Notes: a model not told the origin generated them from the letters alone. Counted from the first letter of the stretch, positions 33,981-44,269 are shown. The stretch is DNA of 64,000 nucleotides from Nocardioides daeguensis (GCF_019192965.1 NZ_JAHTKU010000005.1:124001-188000), one strand, 5' to 3'. Translations and numbers: made by a program.

Positions 33981-36403
33981 CGTGTTCCCCTCCCGATCGT
34001 GAGCCTGCTCTTCTCCGCCTCGCTCAGCGCAGGCGCCGCGCGGTCCGTCCCCGCGGCGTCCCCGATCCCGGCACCGTCCTCGGCGCCGGTGCGCTGGACG
34101 GCCCGCCGGTCAGCCCGGTCGGCCTCCACCCCCGGCGCCGCCGCCCGGCGGAGCGCGGTCGGGTCGCGGTGCTGCTGCGCAGCGCCGGGCGCGACAGCGA
34201 CGACCAGGCGCGCGGCGACGTACGTGGCGACCACGCCCCCCGCGAGGAGCAGCCCGAACCCGCGCAGGACGGCCAGCTCGGACAGCGCCAGGCACAGGTA
34301 GCCGACCGTGCCCGCCGAGGCTGCGACCAGCACGCTGCGGCGCAACCACCGCCGGTCCGCCGAGCCGTCGAGCATCACCGTGAACTCGCAGGCGGTGACG
34401 GTGATCAGGGCACCCGCGGCGAGCGTCAGCGGGTTCAGCTGCTGACCGGTCAGCTTCAGGCCCAGGAACACCCAGCCCGATGCCAGCAGGGAGGCGCCGA
34501 CGACGAGGAGCGCCAGGCGTCGCGACCGCGTCAGCAGGCCCACCGCGAGCCCGGCCACGGCGAGGCTGACCACCGTGATCACGAACCGGCTGGCCGACAT
34601 CGCCGTCAGGCCGTTGGCAGCCACCACCGGGAGGCCCACCACCTCCGCGCGGTAGCCGTCCGGGGCATCGGGCAGCAGGCTCTCGACCTGTCGCACCAAC
34701 CGGCGCTGCGCCGCGACGTCGTCGATGTCGACACCGTAGGTGGACACAGCGACGTCGCCCCCACCCCCGACCACCGCGCTGACCAGGTACGGCGGCAGGA
34801 GCTCCGAGCCGGCGACGACCTGGGCCGGGGTGGCGTCGGTGCCGAGGAAGCTGAGCAGCCGCGGCAGGGTGAGCAGGGGGCGCAGCTCGTCACCGTGCTC
34901 GGCGGCGATGCGGTTGTCGACCTCCTGCGCCCAGGCGAGCAGCTCGGGAGTCAACACCTCCGGACCACGGACCACGACGCTGATCTCGGAGGAGAAGCCC
35001 AACGCCTGCTGCGCGCGATCCACGTCGCCCAGCTCGGGGAGCCCCTGGGCGAGCTGCTCGGGCCGGGACTCCAGCGACAGCCCCGGGAGCAGCACCCAGC
35101 CGAGCACGGCCGGCAGGACCGCCACGGCGGCGATCTTGCGAACGACGCCGGTCGGGACCGAGCGACCGGAGCCAGGCGCCGCCGTCCCCGTCTCCGCCGG
35201 CTCGATCTCCGCCAGCCGGGACCGCAGGACGACGGCCCACAAGAAGGTGATCGCGACGGCAAGGGCGATCGCCAGGCCGAACTCGCGCACGAAGGGCAGC
35301 GGTGAGATCGCCAGGGCGGCGAACGCGAACACGGCGCCGGTGCCGGCGGCGATGACGCGGCGCCGCTGCGCCGGCTGCGACAGGTAGAGCGGGAAGTCCG
35401 AGCCGATACCGAGCACGATCGGCAAGAACGCGACCACGCCCAGGGAGAGCGGGCGGTGCAGCCAGCCGAAGACGGCGAGCGTCGAGGCGGTGCCCAGGCC
35501 GGCGGCCAGCAGGGGCCGGAGCCGGTCGCGGCGCCGCCGGCTCCACGGCGCCAGGAGGAAGACCAGCGCCACGGCGGCGACGGCGAGCAGGCCCAGGCGC
35601 GGCGCCTCGGTGGCGGCACGGTCGGCGACGGCGGAGGTCAGCACCGGCACTCCGGTGATGATCGGCTTCTCGACCTGGAGCCCGCTCGCCTTCACCGTGC
35701 GCCGGACCGCGTCGACCACCCGACGGGTCTGCGCCTGGTCGAGTCCCTCCCGCGGCCGGACCAGGATGCTGGCTGAGCGTGCGGTCGGCAGGAGGAAGCG
35801 CCACTCGGGGCGCGTCTCGCCGTCGATGCCGAGCAGCATGTTGGCCACGAACTGCTGGTTGCGCAGGCTGGGCAGCCCCATGGGCATCGCCTCGACCAGC
35901 AGGGCGCCGTACCGGCTGTCGAAGCGGGCGAGCTGCTTGGCGACGAACTCCTCGACCTGTTGGTCGGTCAGGCCCTTGCTGACCGCGGTCGCCCGAGCGG
36001 TGTTGGCGAGCGCGTCCCGGCGCCCGCTCACCTGCAGCAGCACGTTGCGGATCGCGATCGCGCTCTGGTTGAGCACCGTGCCGGGTCCGTAGACCACGGC
36101 GACGTCACGGACCTGGGAGAGCTTGCCCTCCAGCGCAACGAGCTCGGCGAGCTGCTCCTGCTCGAGCACGATGCCGTTGCGGGCATGACCCTCGAGCACG
36201 ACCACGATGGGGTCGGAGCCGAAGTCGCGGTCACGCTCGCTCAGCTGCTCGTAGGAGTCGTCGCCTCGGGGCACGAAGGACCCGATGCCCGTGTCGATGC
36301 GGACCTGGGCGAGACCACCCGCGATGGCGGCACCGAGGAGCAGGAGGACCACAGCGGCCCCCGCCCGGCTGCGCAACGGGAGGCTCGATGACCGTGACTG
36401 CAC
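33977..36403 (-). CDS. MmpL/RND-superfamily transport protein in the mce operon
   Basis: 808-residue RND/MMPL protein with two hydrophobic repeats. An N-terminal membrane helix is followed by an external domain (VRIDTGIGSFVPRGDDSYEQ), then a block of helices containing GVVAFLPIVLGIGSDFPLYL. The second half repeats this (RFVITVVSLAVAGLAVGLL; LNPLTLAAGALITVTACEFT). The C-terminus is charged and probably cytoplasmic. The GTG is chosen for GGAGGAG eight bases upstream. It lies five bases after the sixth Mce gene and may move lipids together with the Mce complex or hand them onward. Confidence 0.82.
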   Translation of the reverse strand: MQSRSSSLPLRSRAGAAVVLLLLGAAIAGGLAQVRIDTGIGSFVPRGDDSYEQLSERDRDFGSDPIVVVLEGHARNGIVLEQEQLAELVALEGKLSQVRDVAVVYGPGTVLNQSAIAIRNVLLQVSGRRDALANTARATAVSKGLTDQQVEEFVAKQLARFDSRYGALLVEAMPMGLPSLRNQQFVANMLLGIDGETRPEWRFLLPTARSASILVRPREGLDQAQTRRVVDAVRRTVKASGLQVEKPIITGVPVLTSAVADRAATEAPRLGLLAVAAVALVFLLAPWSRRRRDRLRPLLAAGLGTASTLAVFGWLHRPLSLGVVAFLPIVLGIGSDFPLYLSQPAQRRRVIAAGTGAVFAFAALAISPLPFVREFGLAIALAVAITFLWAVVLRSRLAEIEPAETGTAAPGSGRSVPTGVVRKIAAVAVLPAVLGWVLLPGLSLESRPEQLAQGLPELGDVDRAQQALGFSSEISVVVRGPEVLTPELLAWAQEVDNRIAAEHGDELRPLLTLPRLLSFLGTDATPAQVVAGSELLPPYLVSAVVGGGGDVAVSTYGVDIDDVAAQRRLVRQVESLLPDAPDGYRAEVVGLPVVAANGLTAMSASRFVITVVSLAVAGLAVGLLTRSRRLALLVVGASLLASGWVFLGLKLTGQQLNPLTLAAGALITVTACEFTVMLDGSADRRWLRRSVLVAASAGTVGYLCLALSELAVLRGFGLLLAGGVVATYVAARLVVAVAPGAAQQHRDPTALRRAAAPGVEADRADRRAVQRTGAEDGAGIGDAAGTDRAAPALSEAEKSRLTIGRGTR

Positions 36404-36408
36404 CTGGC

Positions 36409-37707
36409 CTACTCCTCCCGCTCGATGTGGGGGTACTTGCCCTTGTACTTCGCGGGCTGACCGGCCTTGCCGGGGGCCGGGTACGGGTTGTTCCAGTGCA
36501 GGGGGTTGATCGCCTGCAGGTCGATCGGGATGTTGCGGACGCTGTACTCGCTGAAGATCGGCGTCAGGCGCACCGGACGCACCCCGTTCTCGACCCTGCC
36601 GTCGAAGCTGGCGCCGAAGTTGCCGAAGAAGGAGCCGATGTCGACACCGTAGGGCTGGAGGTAGGCGACCATCGGGTTGACGTTGGCCAGCAGCTCGTCG
36701 ACGTCGGGGGCGATGCCGCTCAGCTGCCGCGCGAGGGCGGGGACCTGGTCGAGGGTCTGCGGGGCCCTCCCCAGGGACCGGTCCATCGGGTCGAGCAGGG
36801 TGCGGAGGCTGTGGGTCACCGACGGGAGGTCGTCCAACGCGCGCGACAGCCCGGGGGCCGACGCGTCGAGGTCCGCGGCGACGGGGCGCAGGTCCTCGGC
36901 CAGTCCGTCGAGGGTCCCGGTCGCCTCGCCCGCGGAGTCGACGAGTGCCGGGAGCCCGCGCACCGCCGCCGCCAGGTCGTCGTCCTGCGACGCGGTGACC
37001 GCGGTCAGCTCTTGGGCGCTCGACACCAGCGAGGCGAGGTCGTCGCGGCCCGTGTTGAGGGCGGCCATGATCGTGTTGGCGTGCTGGACCAGCGCGGCCA
37101 GGTCCGCGTTCTGTGCCTCGATGGCGTCGATCGCGGTGTACCCCTCCCGGCCGATGTCGCCGACCCCGGCGAGCAGCTGTCCGATCTCCTTCGAGCGGCC
37201 CTCCGTGGCAAGACCGGCCGACCCCAGGGTCTCGCTCAGGTCACGCTTGGTCTGGTCGTCGAAGGCCGCGAAGACCTCGTCGACGTCGACCGCGGGGATC
37301 ACCGACTCCCCGGAGAGGACGGTCCCCTCGGGGAGCGCGTCCCCCTTGCCGTCGACGATCTCCACGAAGGACTGCCCGATGATCGACTTCAGGGCCACCC
37401 GGACGGTCGCCCCCTCGTGGAGGGGGACCACGTCGTCGTCGAGGCGCAGCCGCACCTCGCTGACACCGTCCACGAGCTCCTGGCCCACCACGGTCCCGAC
37501 CTTGACCCCGGCGATGCGGACCTCGCCGTTGGCCTGGGTGTTCTTGACGTCGTCGGTGCGGAAGCTGATCTCGTAGGAGGCCCCGCCGGGCAGGGCTCCG
37601 CCGGAGCTGCCCCACAGCCACACGAAGCCGACCACGAACAGCGTCACCATGCCCAGCACGGTCGCCAGGGGCGCCATCCGGCGCCGGCTCTCCACCGCCT
37701 GCGTCAC
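36409..37707 (-). CDS. Mce family protein, sixth (MceF-position)
   Basis: 432-residue exported MlaD/Mce protein with one N-terminal membrane helix (MAPLATVLGMVTLFVVGFVW). The MlaD core contains VRIAGVKVGTV, and the long helical C-terminal part is typical of the needle-like Mce tunnel. The last 60 residues are Pro/Lys/Tyr-rich. The GTG overlaps the preceding gene by four bases (GTGA). Last of six mce genes, as in mycobacterial mceA-F operons. No lipobox is visible. Confidence 0.85.
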   Translation of the reverse strand: MTQAVESRRRMAPLATVLGMVTLFVVGFVWLWGSSGGALPGGASYEISFRTDDVKNTQANGEVRIAGVKVGTVVGQELVDGVSEVRLRLDDDVVPLHEGATVRVALKSIIGQSFVEIVDGKGDALPEGTVLSGESVIPAVDVDEVFAAFDDQTKRDLSETLGSAGLATEGRSKEIGQLLAGVGDIGREGYTAIDAIEAQNADLAALVQHANTIMAALNTGRDDLASLVSSAQELTAVTASQDDDLAAAVRGLPALVDSAGEATGTLDGLAEDLRPVAADLDASAPGLSRALDDLPSVTHSLRTLLDPMDRSLGRAPQTLDQVPALARQLSGIAPDVDELLANVNPMVAYLQPYGVDIGSFFGNFGASFDGRVENGVRPVRLTPIFSEYSVRNIPIDLQAINPLHWNNPYPAPGKAGQPAKYKGKYPHIEREE

Positions 37708-38951
37708 TGTCCTGCCCCCTCGATGCCCATGTCCTTGATCCCGCCGAGCGGGTTGGTCAGATCGACGTTGACGTTGGCGCGGCCCAGGCCGCCGTTGGCG
37801 TCGTACAGGCTGAACGACGACGAGGTCTGGTAGACGAACGCCGCCAGGTCCTCCATCCACGGCACGATCCGCTCGGTCGCCGCGGGCAGCGTCGCGGTCA
37901 CCGGCCGGAGGTCACGCAGCGCGTGGTCGAGGTTGACCGACAGCGGCCGCAGGTCCGCGACCAGCGGCCGGGCACGCTCGATCACCGGCCGGGCACCCCG
38001 CACGAACTTTCGGATCGCCTTGACCGTCCCCGTCACGTCCCGGAGTGCCCGGGGCAGCCGGTCGGACGCGCTGGTGAGGTTGCGCAGCGTGGGGTCCAGC
38101 TCGGCGCTCAGCGTCTCGACGCTGCTCATCGAGCCCTTCACGTCGTCGGCGAACCCGGGCAGCTGGTCCAGCGCCGCGGCCAGCTCGGTGTCGCGCGCGG
38201 CCAGGGCGCCGAGCGTCTGCTGCGCCGCCAGGGTCAGGTCGGCGATGCGCTCGTCGTCCTTGCCGACCGCGCCGGCGATGTCGGCCATGGCGCTCACCAG
38301 GCGCGACAGGTGGGCGCGGCGCTCGGCGATCTCGTCGAGCACCGGCGTCCACGACCGCATCGCGCCGGCCGTGTCCGAGAGGCCGGGACCGAGATGGCGA
38401 GGCCCCGAGGCCAGGGCGACGTCGGCCTCGTTGAGCAGGGAGGTGAGCCCCGCCCGTGCCTTGTCGTCCAGCTTGTCGAACACCTCGTTCGGCTGGACCG
38501 CCCGGTCGGTCTGGGAGAGCGGGAGGACGGCGTTCTCGGGCAGCGGCCCGGCGGACGGGTCACCCGGCTCCAAGGTGGCGTACATGACGTTGAGCGGTGA
38601 CTTGGTGCGGATGACGACCCGGGCGTTCTTGTAGACCTTCTGGTCCGGGTCGATCTGGAAGGTCACCCGGGCGAGCCCGTCCGCGGAGGGCTTCGCCGCG
38701 GTGATCCTGCCGACCTGGACGCCGGCGATCCGGACCTCCTGGAGGGACTCGGGGCGGACCGACGGGGCCTTGTCGAAGTCGGCGGAGAAGGTGAACTTGT
38801 CCGTCCAGGGCGCCTTGAAGTCCTGGTGGCTCAAGATGTAGGCCGAGCAGATCACGCCCAGGACGAGGCACGCGACGAGGGTCGTGGTGTCGCGCAGCAG
38901 GCCCGGCGTGTTGCGGACGCGCTGGCTGACGCTGGACAGGGAGTGCTTCAT
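37704..38951 (-). CDS. Mce family protein, fifth (MceE-position)
   Basis: 415-residue Mce protein. N-terminal membrane helix TLVACLVLGVICSAYILS, MlaD core with VRIAGVQVGRI, then a long amphipathic helical region. In mycobacteria the MceE-position protein is usually a lipoprotein; here the cysteine in GVICSAY does not fit a good lipobox, so lipidation is uncertain. Both ends overlap neighbours by four bases. Confidence 0.85.
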   Translation of the reverse strand: MKHSLSSVSQRVRNTPGLLRDTTTLVACLVLGVICSAYILSHQDFKAPWTDKFTFSADFDKAPSVRPESLQEVRIAGVQVGRITAAKPSADGLARVTFQIDPDQKVYKNARVVIRTKSPLNVMYATLEPGDPSAGPLPENAVLPLSQTDRAVQPNEVFDKLDDKARAGLTSLLNEADVALASGPRHLGPGLSDTAGAMRSWTPVLDEIAERRAHLSRLVSAMADIAGAVGKDDERIADLTLAAQQTLGALAARDTELAAALDQLPGFADDVKGSMSSVETLSAELDPTLRNLTSASDRLPRALRDVTGTVKAIRKFVRGARPVIERARPLVADLRPLSVNLDHALRDLRPVTATLPAATERIVPWMEDLAAFVYQTSSSFSLYDANGGLGRANVNVDLTNPLGGIKDMGIEGAGQ

Positions 38952-40276
38952 CGGACGTCACCTCGCAGCTGCGGCAGCAGGTCGGCGAGCATCTCGTCGA
39001 GGCCGATCGGCTGCAGGGTCGATGTGCCGGCTCCCGCCTGGAAGTTGAGCAGGCTGCCCTGCGGGTCCTGCGTCATCGAGGACCGGTCGAGGTTCGTGAT
39101 CATGTAGGCGATCTCCTCGTAGAACTTGTTCTGGGCCTGGACGCCACCGCCGCTGTTCCGGTAGGGGCCGTCCGGCGCGCCGTGCCACGTGCGGTCGAGC
39201 TTGTCCAGGATCGGTCCCTCGACGCGCTGGATCACCGGCCCGCGGACGTCGTCGACGAGACCGGTGGCGTTGTCGACGACCGGGACGAGGGTGGCCACGG
39301 TCTCGCGGGCGTCCCGCAGCAGCGGCGGCAGGTCCTCGACGACGGGGCGCGCCTCCTCGAGGGTCGGCGCGAGGGCGTCGAGCAGCGGCCGCAGCCGCCG
39401 CACCGTCGGCACCAGGTCGTCGGTGGAGCGGTCCAGCAGGTCGAGCGTGCCGTCGAGGCGCGCGAGGCCCCGGTCCGCGGCGTCCAGCGTCTCCGGCAGC
39501 CGGTCGACGGTCGCCGCGAGGTCGTCGCGGTGGCCGGCGAGAACGCGCGAGGTCGTCGCGAGGTCGACCAGGAGGGGATCGAGCTCGTCGCGACGCTCGG
39601 CGAGGGTCTGGGCGAAGCCCTGGAACCCGCTCACGACCTCGCGCAGGTCCTGCTCGGGCCGGGTCCCCTGCGCCGCCTCCAGCGCCTCGGTGGTGCTCGG
39701 CAGGGTCAGCGGCGCCTGGTGGAGCACCTCCTCGAGACCGGTCCGCCCGCCCTTCTCCAGGCTCGTGCGGAGCTTGCGGACGACGCCCTGGGTGGCGGCC
39801 CTCGTGTCGCTCGGCAGCGCCGCGAGCACCTTGTCGAGCTCCACGGGCGTGCTGGTCCGCGCGGCCGGGATCGTCGCCCCGGCGTACGGTCCGGATCCGC
39901 CGGGGATCAGCTCGACGCTGTACTGGCCGCCGAGCAGGGTCAGCGGCGTGACCCGGGCGGACGGCTCGGAGCCGATCGCGACGAGGGCGTCGTCGTCGAC
40001 CTTCATCCGGACGACGGTCCGCTCCCCCACGCGGTCGATGTCGGTCACGATGCCGACCTTCAACCCGGCGACCTTGACCTTGGACAGTCCGGCACGCAGG
40101 CCGTAGTTGCCATCGAACTCCGCCGTCACGGTCTCGCCGGACTGCAGCGCGACCTTGATCGGGTTCTTGAGCGCGAGGACGGCCAGGACCAGCGCGATCA
40201 CGAAGAGGAACACCGCTCCCGCTCGCGCCCGGGCCGACAGGCTGGGCAACATCCTGCTGATCAACGAGGTGCTCAC
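38948..40276 (-). CDS. Mce family protein, fourth (MceD-position)
   Basis: 442-residue Mce protein: membrane helix AGAVFLFVIALVLAVLALKN, MlaD core containing VKVAGLKVGIV and LGGQYSVELIPGG, then a coiled, helix-rich body and a glycine-containing tail. GTG start, ten bases after the MceC-position stop. Predicted subunit of the hetero-hexameric ring/tube that carries hydrophobic substrate across the cell envelope. Confidence 0.85.
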   Translation of the reverse strand: MSTSLISRMLPSLSARARAGAVFLFVIALVLAVLALKNPIKVALQSGETVTAEFDGNYGLRAGLSKVKVAGLKVGIVTDIDRVGERTVVRMKVDDDALVAIGSEPSARVTPLTLLGGQYSVELIPGGSGPYAGATIPAARTSTPVELDKVLAALPSDTRAATQGVVRKLRTSLEKGGRTGLEEVLHQAPLTLPSTTEALEAAQGTRPEQDLREVVSGFQGFAQTLAERRDELDPLLVDLATTSRVLAGHRDDLAATVDRLPETLDAADRGLARLDGTLDLLDRSTDDLVPTVRRLRPLLDALAPTLEEARPVVEDLPPLLRDARETVATLVPVVDNATGLVDDVRGPVIQRVEGPILDKLDRTWHGAPDGPYRNSGGGVQAQNKFYEEIAYMITNLDRSSMTQDPQGSLLNFQAGAGTSTLQPIGLDEMLADLLPQLRGDVR

Positions 40277-40286
40277 CGACTGACTC

Positions 40287-41525
40287 CTAGTTGTCGAAGG
40301 CCCGGCCGGGACCCGGGTAGGGGTCCACGTCGGCCAGCGGGTCGAGGACGCTCACGGTGTGGAGCCCGGGGAAGTTCAGCATCGCGCTGAAGAAGTGCCG
40401 GTCCTTCGCGAAGCGACCGCTCAGCAGGTCGTGGTGGGAGAAGAGCCGTCCCGCGTCGGGCCAGTACGGCACCAGGGTGGTGAGGAGCGGCTCGGCGAGC
40501 GTGATCGTGCGGGTCGCACGGTCGACCACCGGACGGAGGTCCTTGACCGCAGGGTTGAGCTCCTTGACGGCCGGCTCGGCCTTCCGGGTGAAGCGGATCA
40601 CGGTGCGCGCGACGGGTGGCGACTCGACGAGGAAGCCGCGCAGGTCGGGCGTGGCCTGCACGAGGCGCCGCACGCCCGGGTTGAGCTCCTCGACCGCCGA
40701 GGCGGTCGTCAGCAGCGGGTCGTTGATCTCCTTCAGGCCGGCGCGCGCCGTCTCCAGCGTGCCCGGCAGCGTGCGCAGCGTCTCGCGCAGCGGCGCGCCG
40801 CCGTCGACGTCGAGCGCCGCCATGGTGGTCGCGCCCTCGTCGAGCAGCCGCGCGAGGCGCTCGCTCTGCCCGTCGAACTGGCTGGTCAGGCTCTCGGCGT
40901 TGACCAGCAGGTCGTCGAGGTCGGTGCGCGGATCAGCCAGGGTGCTCACCACGGCCTCGCCCTTGTCGAGCAGGTCCGGCGCCACGGCCCCGATGTCCTG
41001 GAGATCCTGGCCGTGGCCGAGCAGCCCCCCACCGACCGATCGCAGCGTCGACTGCAGGCCCTGGCGAGCCGGCTTGTCGAAGCCGGCCAGCACGTCGTCG
41101 AGCGAGGACGGGTCGGTCGTGCGCTCGACGGGAATCGGGGCGCTGCCCAGCTCACCGGCCGCGGCCGTCCCCGGGTCCAGGTCGACGTACTTCTTGCCGA
41201 GCGCCGACTCGTTGCCGACCCGGGCGGTGGCGTCGCGGTACACGTCGCGGTCGCCGTCGAGACGCAAGGTCACGCGGGCGTGGCCGTCGACGTACTCGAT
41301 GTCCGACACGACGCCGACCCGGACCCCCTTGACAGTCACCTTCTGCTGCGGCTTGAGGGTGCCGACGGTGGCGAAGTCCGCGCGCACGTCGGTGTACTTC
41401 TTGAGGGGCAGCTTGCCACCCCCCTGGACGGTCACGCCGACGTAGGCGATGAGCAGACCGATGGTCACGGTCACGACGCCGATCGCGAACCTCCGGACGT
41501 CGTCGCGATGTGCTCCACGGTTCAC
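40287..41525 (-). CDS. Mce family protein, third (MceC-position)
   Basis: 412-residue Mce protein with an N-terminal membrane helix (FAIGVVTVTIGLLIAYVGVT), MlaD core VTVKGVRVGVV, and helical body. The tail ends HTVSVLDPLADVDPYPGPGR, similar in style to the ends of other Mce proteins. The GTG start overlaps the MceB-position stop (GTGA). A longer upstream open frame is rejected because it would overlap the previous mce gene by hundreds of bases. Confidence 0.85.
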   Translation of the reverse strand: MNRGAHRDDVRRFAIGVVTVTIGLLIAYVGVTVQGGGKLPLKKYTDVRADFATVGTLKPQQKVTVKGVRVGVVSDIEYVDGHARVTLRLDGDRDVYRDATARVGNESALGKKYVDLDPGTAAAGELGSAPIPVERTTDPSSLDDVLAGFDKPARQGLQSTLRSVGGGLLGHGQDLQDIGAVAPDLLDKGEAVVSTLADPRTDLDDLLVNAESLTSQFDGQSERLARLLDEGATTMAALDVDGGAPLRETLRTLPGTLETARAGLKEINDPLLTTASAVEELNPGVRRLVQATPDLRGFLVESPPVARTVIRFTRKAEPAVKELNPAVKDLRPVVDRATRTITLAEPLLTTLVPYWPDAGRLFSHHDLLSGRFAKDRHFFSAMLNFPGLHTVSVLDPLADVDPYPGPGRAFDN

Positions 41526-43027
41526 TTGAGAAGCCCTCCGAGTCCTCCGAGGAGCTGGCCGAGCAGGCCGAGCTCCTGATCCACGTCGAGCCCGGTCGCG
41601 CTGGTGGGATCGGCGGCCGGAGCGGGTACGGCGGCAGCCGGGTCCGTCGCGCCGCTCTCGACCTGCGCACACTCCGGGTCGGTCACGAGGATCGCGCAGA
41701 GATCCAGCACGCCGTCCTTGCCGAGCAGCTTGGTCACCTGGTCGATCGCGCCCGAGAGGTCTTCCGGGGCGGCGGGTGCTGCGGGGGCACCGGCGGCACC
41801 GGTGCCGCTCTCGGGTGTGCGGTGACCGCCGTCGCTCGGCGAGAGGAGGGGCGCGCCCTTGACCAGCGCGGTCAGCGCGGCGGGCGTCACGTGGAAGACG
41901 CCGCGGAAGTAGTGCGAGACGGCGTCGCGGCCGTTGGTGCTCAGCGCCCACTTGCGCACGAACGCCATCAGGTCGCCGAGATGGCGGTCCAGGAGCTGGT
42001 CGCCGACGGGGACCAGGCCCTCGGCCACGCTCTCGAGGTCGTCACCGGACCGGCGCAGGGCCGTCACCATCGGCGCGGCCTGCTCGAGCAGCCGGTCGGC
42101 CTCGGCGAAGACGCCGTCGAACGAGGCGAAGGCCGGCGTCGCGTAGACCGTGAAGTCCTCGATCTCCCCGGCGATCTGGTCGAGGTCGTCGGTGACCGGT
42201 CGGGCCTGCCTCAGCGTCGGGGCGGTCGCGTCGGCGACACGGTCCAGCGCGCTGAGCGTGGTCCGGGCCTCCTTGAGGGTCGCCGGGAGCTGGGCGATGG
42301 TCGCCTTGATGCCGTCCTGCTCCGCGCCGAGCGCGACGAGGAGGTTGCGGGTCTGCTCGACCAGGGCGTCCATCCGCTTCCCGTCCGGTCCGGCGGCCGC
42401 CGTGGCCAGGGGGTCCGCGCTGGTCAGCAGCTCGCCGAGCACGTCGTTCTGTGCCCGCAGGACGTCGCCGAGACGATCGACCTGCTGCATGGTCGGTGCC
42501 AGCGCCTTGAGCGCCGCGGCCATCTGCTCGCCGTTGCCCTCGACGCCCGAACCGAGCTCGCCGACCAGGGCGGCGAGGGCGGTCCCCGTGGGGTCGTCCA
42601 CCGTGTCGAGCACGTCCTGCAGCGTGGTGACGGTGCTGGTCTGCTCCACCGGGATGGCGCCGCGCAACGAGGGCTGGTCGGCGGACCCGGGCTGCAGCTC
42701 GATGAAGTTCTCACCGAGCAGGTTGATCGGGCGGATGGACAGTCGGGCGTCCTGGTGGAGGGGGAACACCGCCGAGTCGATGTCCAGCACCACGCGGGCG
42801 AGCCCGTTCTGGAGCTCGATGTCCTGGACCTCGCCGACCTTGACGCCGGAGGCGCGGATCTCGCTGCCGACCTCGAGCGGACTGACGTCCTTGAAGAGTC
42901 CGACGACCTGACGGCTCTTGCCGTCGTCGCCACCGGAGGCGGTCCCCACCGCTGCGGCGGCCAGGACGAGCGTGCCGACGAGCGCGAACCGTGCCGGTCG
43001 GGACAACGAGCTGAGGTGACTGCTCAC
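41522..43027 (-). CDS. Mce family protein, second (MceB-position)
   Basis: 501-residue Mce protein, the longest of the six. An Ala-rich membrane segment (ARFALVGTLVLAAAAVGTAS) precedes the MlaD core (IRASGVKVGEV, INLLGENFIELQPG). A Pro/Ala-rich C-terminal linker (GAAGAPAAPAAPEDLSGAI) and a Leu/Gly-rich end follow. The tail contains two cysteines about ten residues apart (LDLCAILVTDPECAQ) that could form a disulphide outside the membrane. The GTG overlaps the MceA-position gene by four bases. Confidence 0.85.
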   Translation of the reverse strand: MSSHLSSLSRPARFALVGTLVLAAAAVGTASGGDDGKSRQVVGLFKDVSPLEVGSEIRASGVKVGEVQDIELQNGLARVVLDIDSAVFPLHQDARLSIRPINLLGENFIELQPGSADQPSLRGAIPVEQTSTVTTLQDVLDTVDDPTGTALAALVGELGSGVEGNGEQMAAALKALAPTMQQVDRLGDVLRAQNDVLGELLTSADPLATAAAGPDGKRMDALVEQTRNLLVALGAEQDGIKATIAQLPATLKEARTTLSALDRVADATAPTLRQARPVTDDLDQIAGEIEDFTVYATPAFASFDGVFAEADRLLEQAAPMVTALRRSGDDLESVAEGLVPVGDQLLDRHLGDLMAFVRKWALSTNGRDAVSHYFRGVFHVTPAALTALVKGAPLLSPSDGGHRTPESGTGAAGAPAAPAAPEDLSGAIDQVTKLLGKDGVLDLCAILVTDPECAQVESGATDPAAAVPAPAADPTSATGLDVDQELGLLGQLLGGLGGLLK

Positions 43028-44268
43028 TGGATCGCATCTCCGTTCGCGTCTGCCCAGGTCTGCTTGGCGATCGAGCCGGGCTCGGGGCGGGCGTCCTGCT
43101 GCTGACCCACGGGGACTCCGGGCAGCAGGTCGTCGACGCTGGAGACCGAGGCGGTGATCAGGGCGCGGGCGTAGTTGCCGGCGCCGTTCTGGCTGCCGAA
43201 GATCCCCACCCAGTTGCTCAACCAGCCGGCCAGCTCGGGCGTGTAGGGCCGCAGGAAGGCGACCATCGGGTTGGCCTGCTCGAGCGCGCTGTCCGCGTCC
43301 GGCAGGAGGTCGCGCAGGCCGGAGACGAGTGCCGGGGTGCGCTGCAGGAGACGGTCGGCATGGTCGAGGGTCGCCGGCACCTCCTCCAGGGCCGGTCGGG
43401 TCGCCGCCAGGACGGGCGCGAGGTCCTTGGTGATGGCCGGCAGCTTCGCGGTCGCCGGGGCGACCTCGCGCAGCAGCACCCGCGCGGAGTCGACCGGCTC
43501 CTTCACGCCCGACAGCGTCTTGGTGGCCGTGTCGATGGTGTCCGGGAGGCGCTTGAGCGTCTCGCTCAGGTCGCCCTGCCGCTGAGCCATCGCCTGCAGG
43601 AGGACGTTGAGGTCCTGCACGCTGCTCGAGAGCTCGCCGTCCCGCGCCGCGACCGTGTCGGCCACCTGGGCGAACTGGCTGACGATCTTCTTGATCGCCG
43701 GACCGTCGCTGCCGACGGCGCGCAGCACCTCGCCCAACGCCTCGATCGTGGGCCCGGCCTCGGCGAGCGTCTTGTTGAGGTCGCCTTCGTTGCCCGTGAG
43801 CGTCGTGTTGAGCTCGGCGAGCAGCCCCTTGACCTGGGCCCGGGTCGGCTCGTCGAGCATGGCGAGCAGGTCGTCCACCTCGACGTTCTCCGGCGCAGCG
43901 GCGAGCAGGTGGCCCGACGGCAGCTCCTGGTTGCCGCTCTTGCCGGAGGTCAGCTCGACCACGCGGGCGCCCAGCACCGACTGCCACTTGATCCGCGCGG
44001 TGGTGCCGGCCGGGAGCGGCGCGTGGTCACCGTCGACCTCGAGGGTCAGCAGCGCGCGTCCGTCTCGCACCGCGATGTCGGAGACCTTGCCGACCGGGTG
44101 GCCGGCGAGGAGCACCTGGGCGCCGACGAACGTCTGGTCGGCGGCGGGCGTCACGACCTGGAGCCGGTAGGGGTCGGGGCCGAGCACCTTCCAGGCAGCC
44201 GCGACGAGCGCGGCGATCGCGACGAGGGCCAGCAGCTGGCGGGTGCGTGACCAGGTGGAGATCGCCAT
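43024..44268 (-). CDS. Mce family protein, first (MceA-position)
   Basis: 414-residue Mce protein. Membrane helix QLLALVAIAALVAAAWKVLG, MlaD core with VLLAGHPVGKV (a more diverged form of the VxxxGxxVGxV motif shared by the six), then a helix-rich body and a Gln/Pro-rich tail. It starts one base after the ATPase stop, showing that the ATPase and Mce genes are one transcript. Confidence 0.85.
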   Translation of the reverse strand: MAISTWSRTRQLLALVAIAALVAAAWKVLGPDPYRLQVVTPAADQTFVGAQVLLAGHPVGKVSDIAVRDGRALLTLEVDGDHAPLPAGTTARIKWQSVLGARVVELTSGKSGNQELPSGHLLAAAPENVEVDDLLAMLDEPTRAQVKGLLAELNTTLTGNEGDLNKTLAEAGPTIEALGEVLRAVGSDGPAIKKIVSQFAQVADTVAARDGELSSSVQDLNVLLQAMAQRQGDLSETLKRLPDTIDTATKTLSGVKEPVDSARVLLREVAPATAKLPAITKDLAPVLAATRPALEEVPATLDHADRLLQRTPALVSGLRDLLPDADSALEQANPMVAFLRPYTPELAGWLSNWVGIFGSQNGAGNYARALITASVSSVDDLLPGVPVGQQQDARPEPGSIAKQTWADANGDAIQ

Positions 44269-44269
44269 G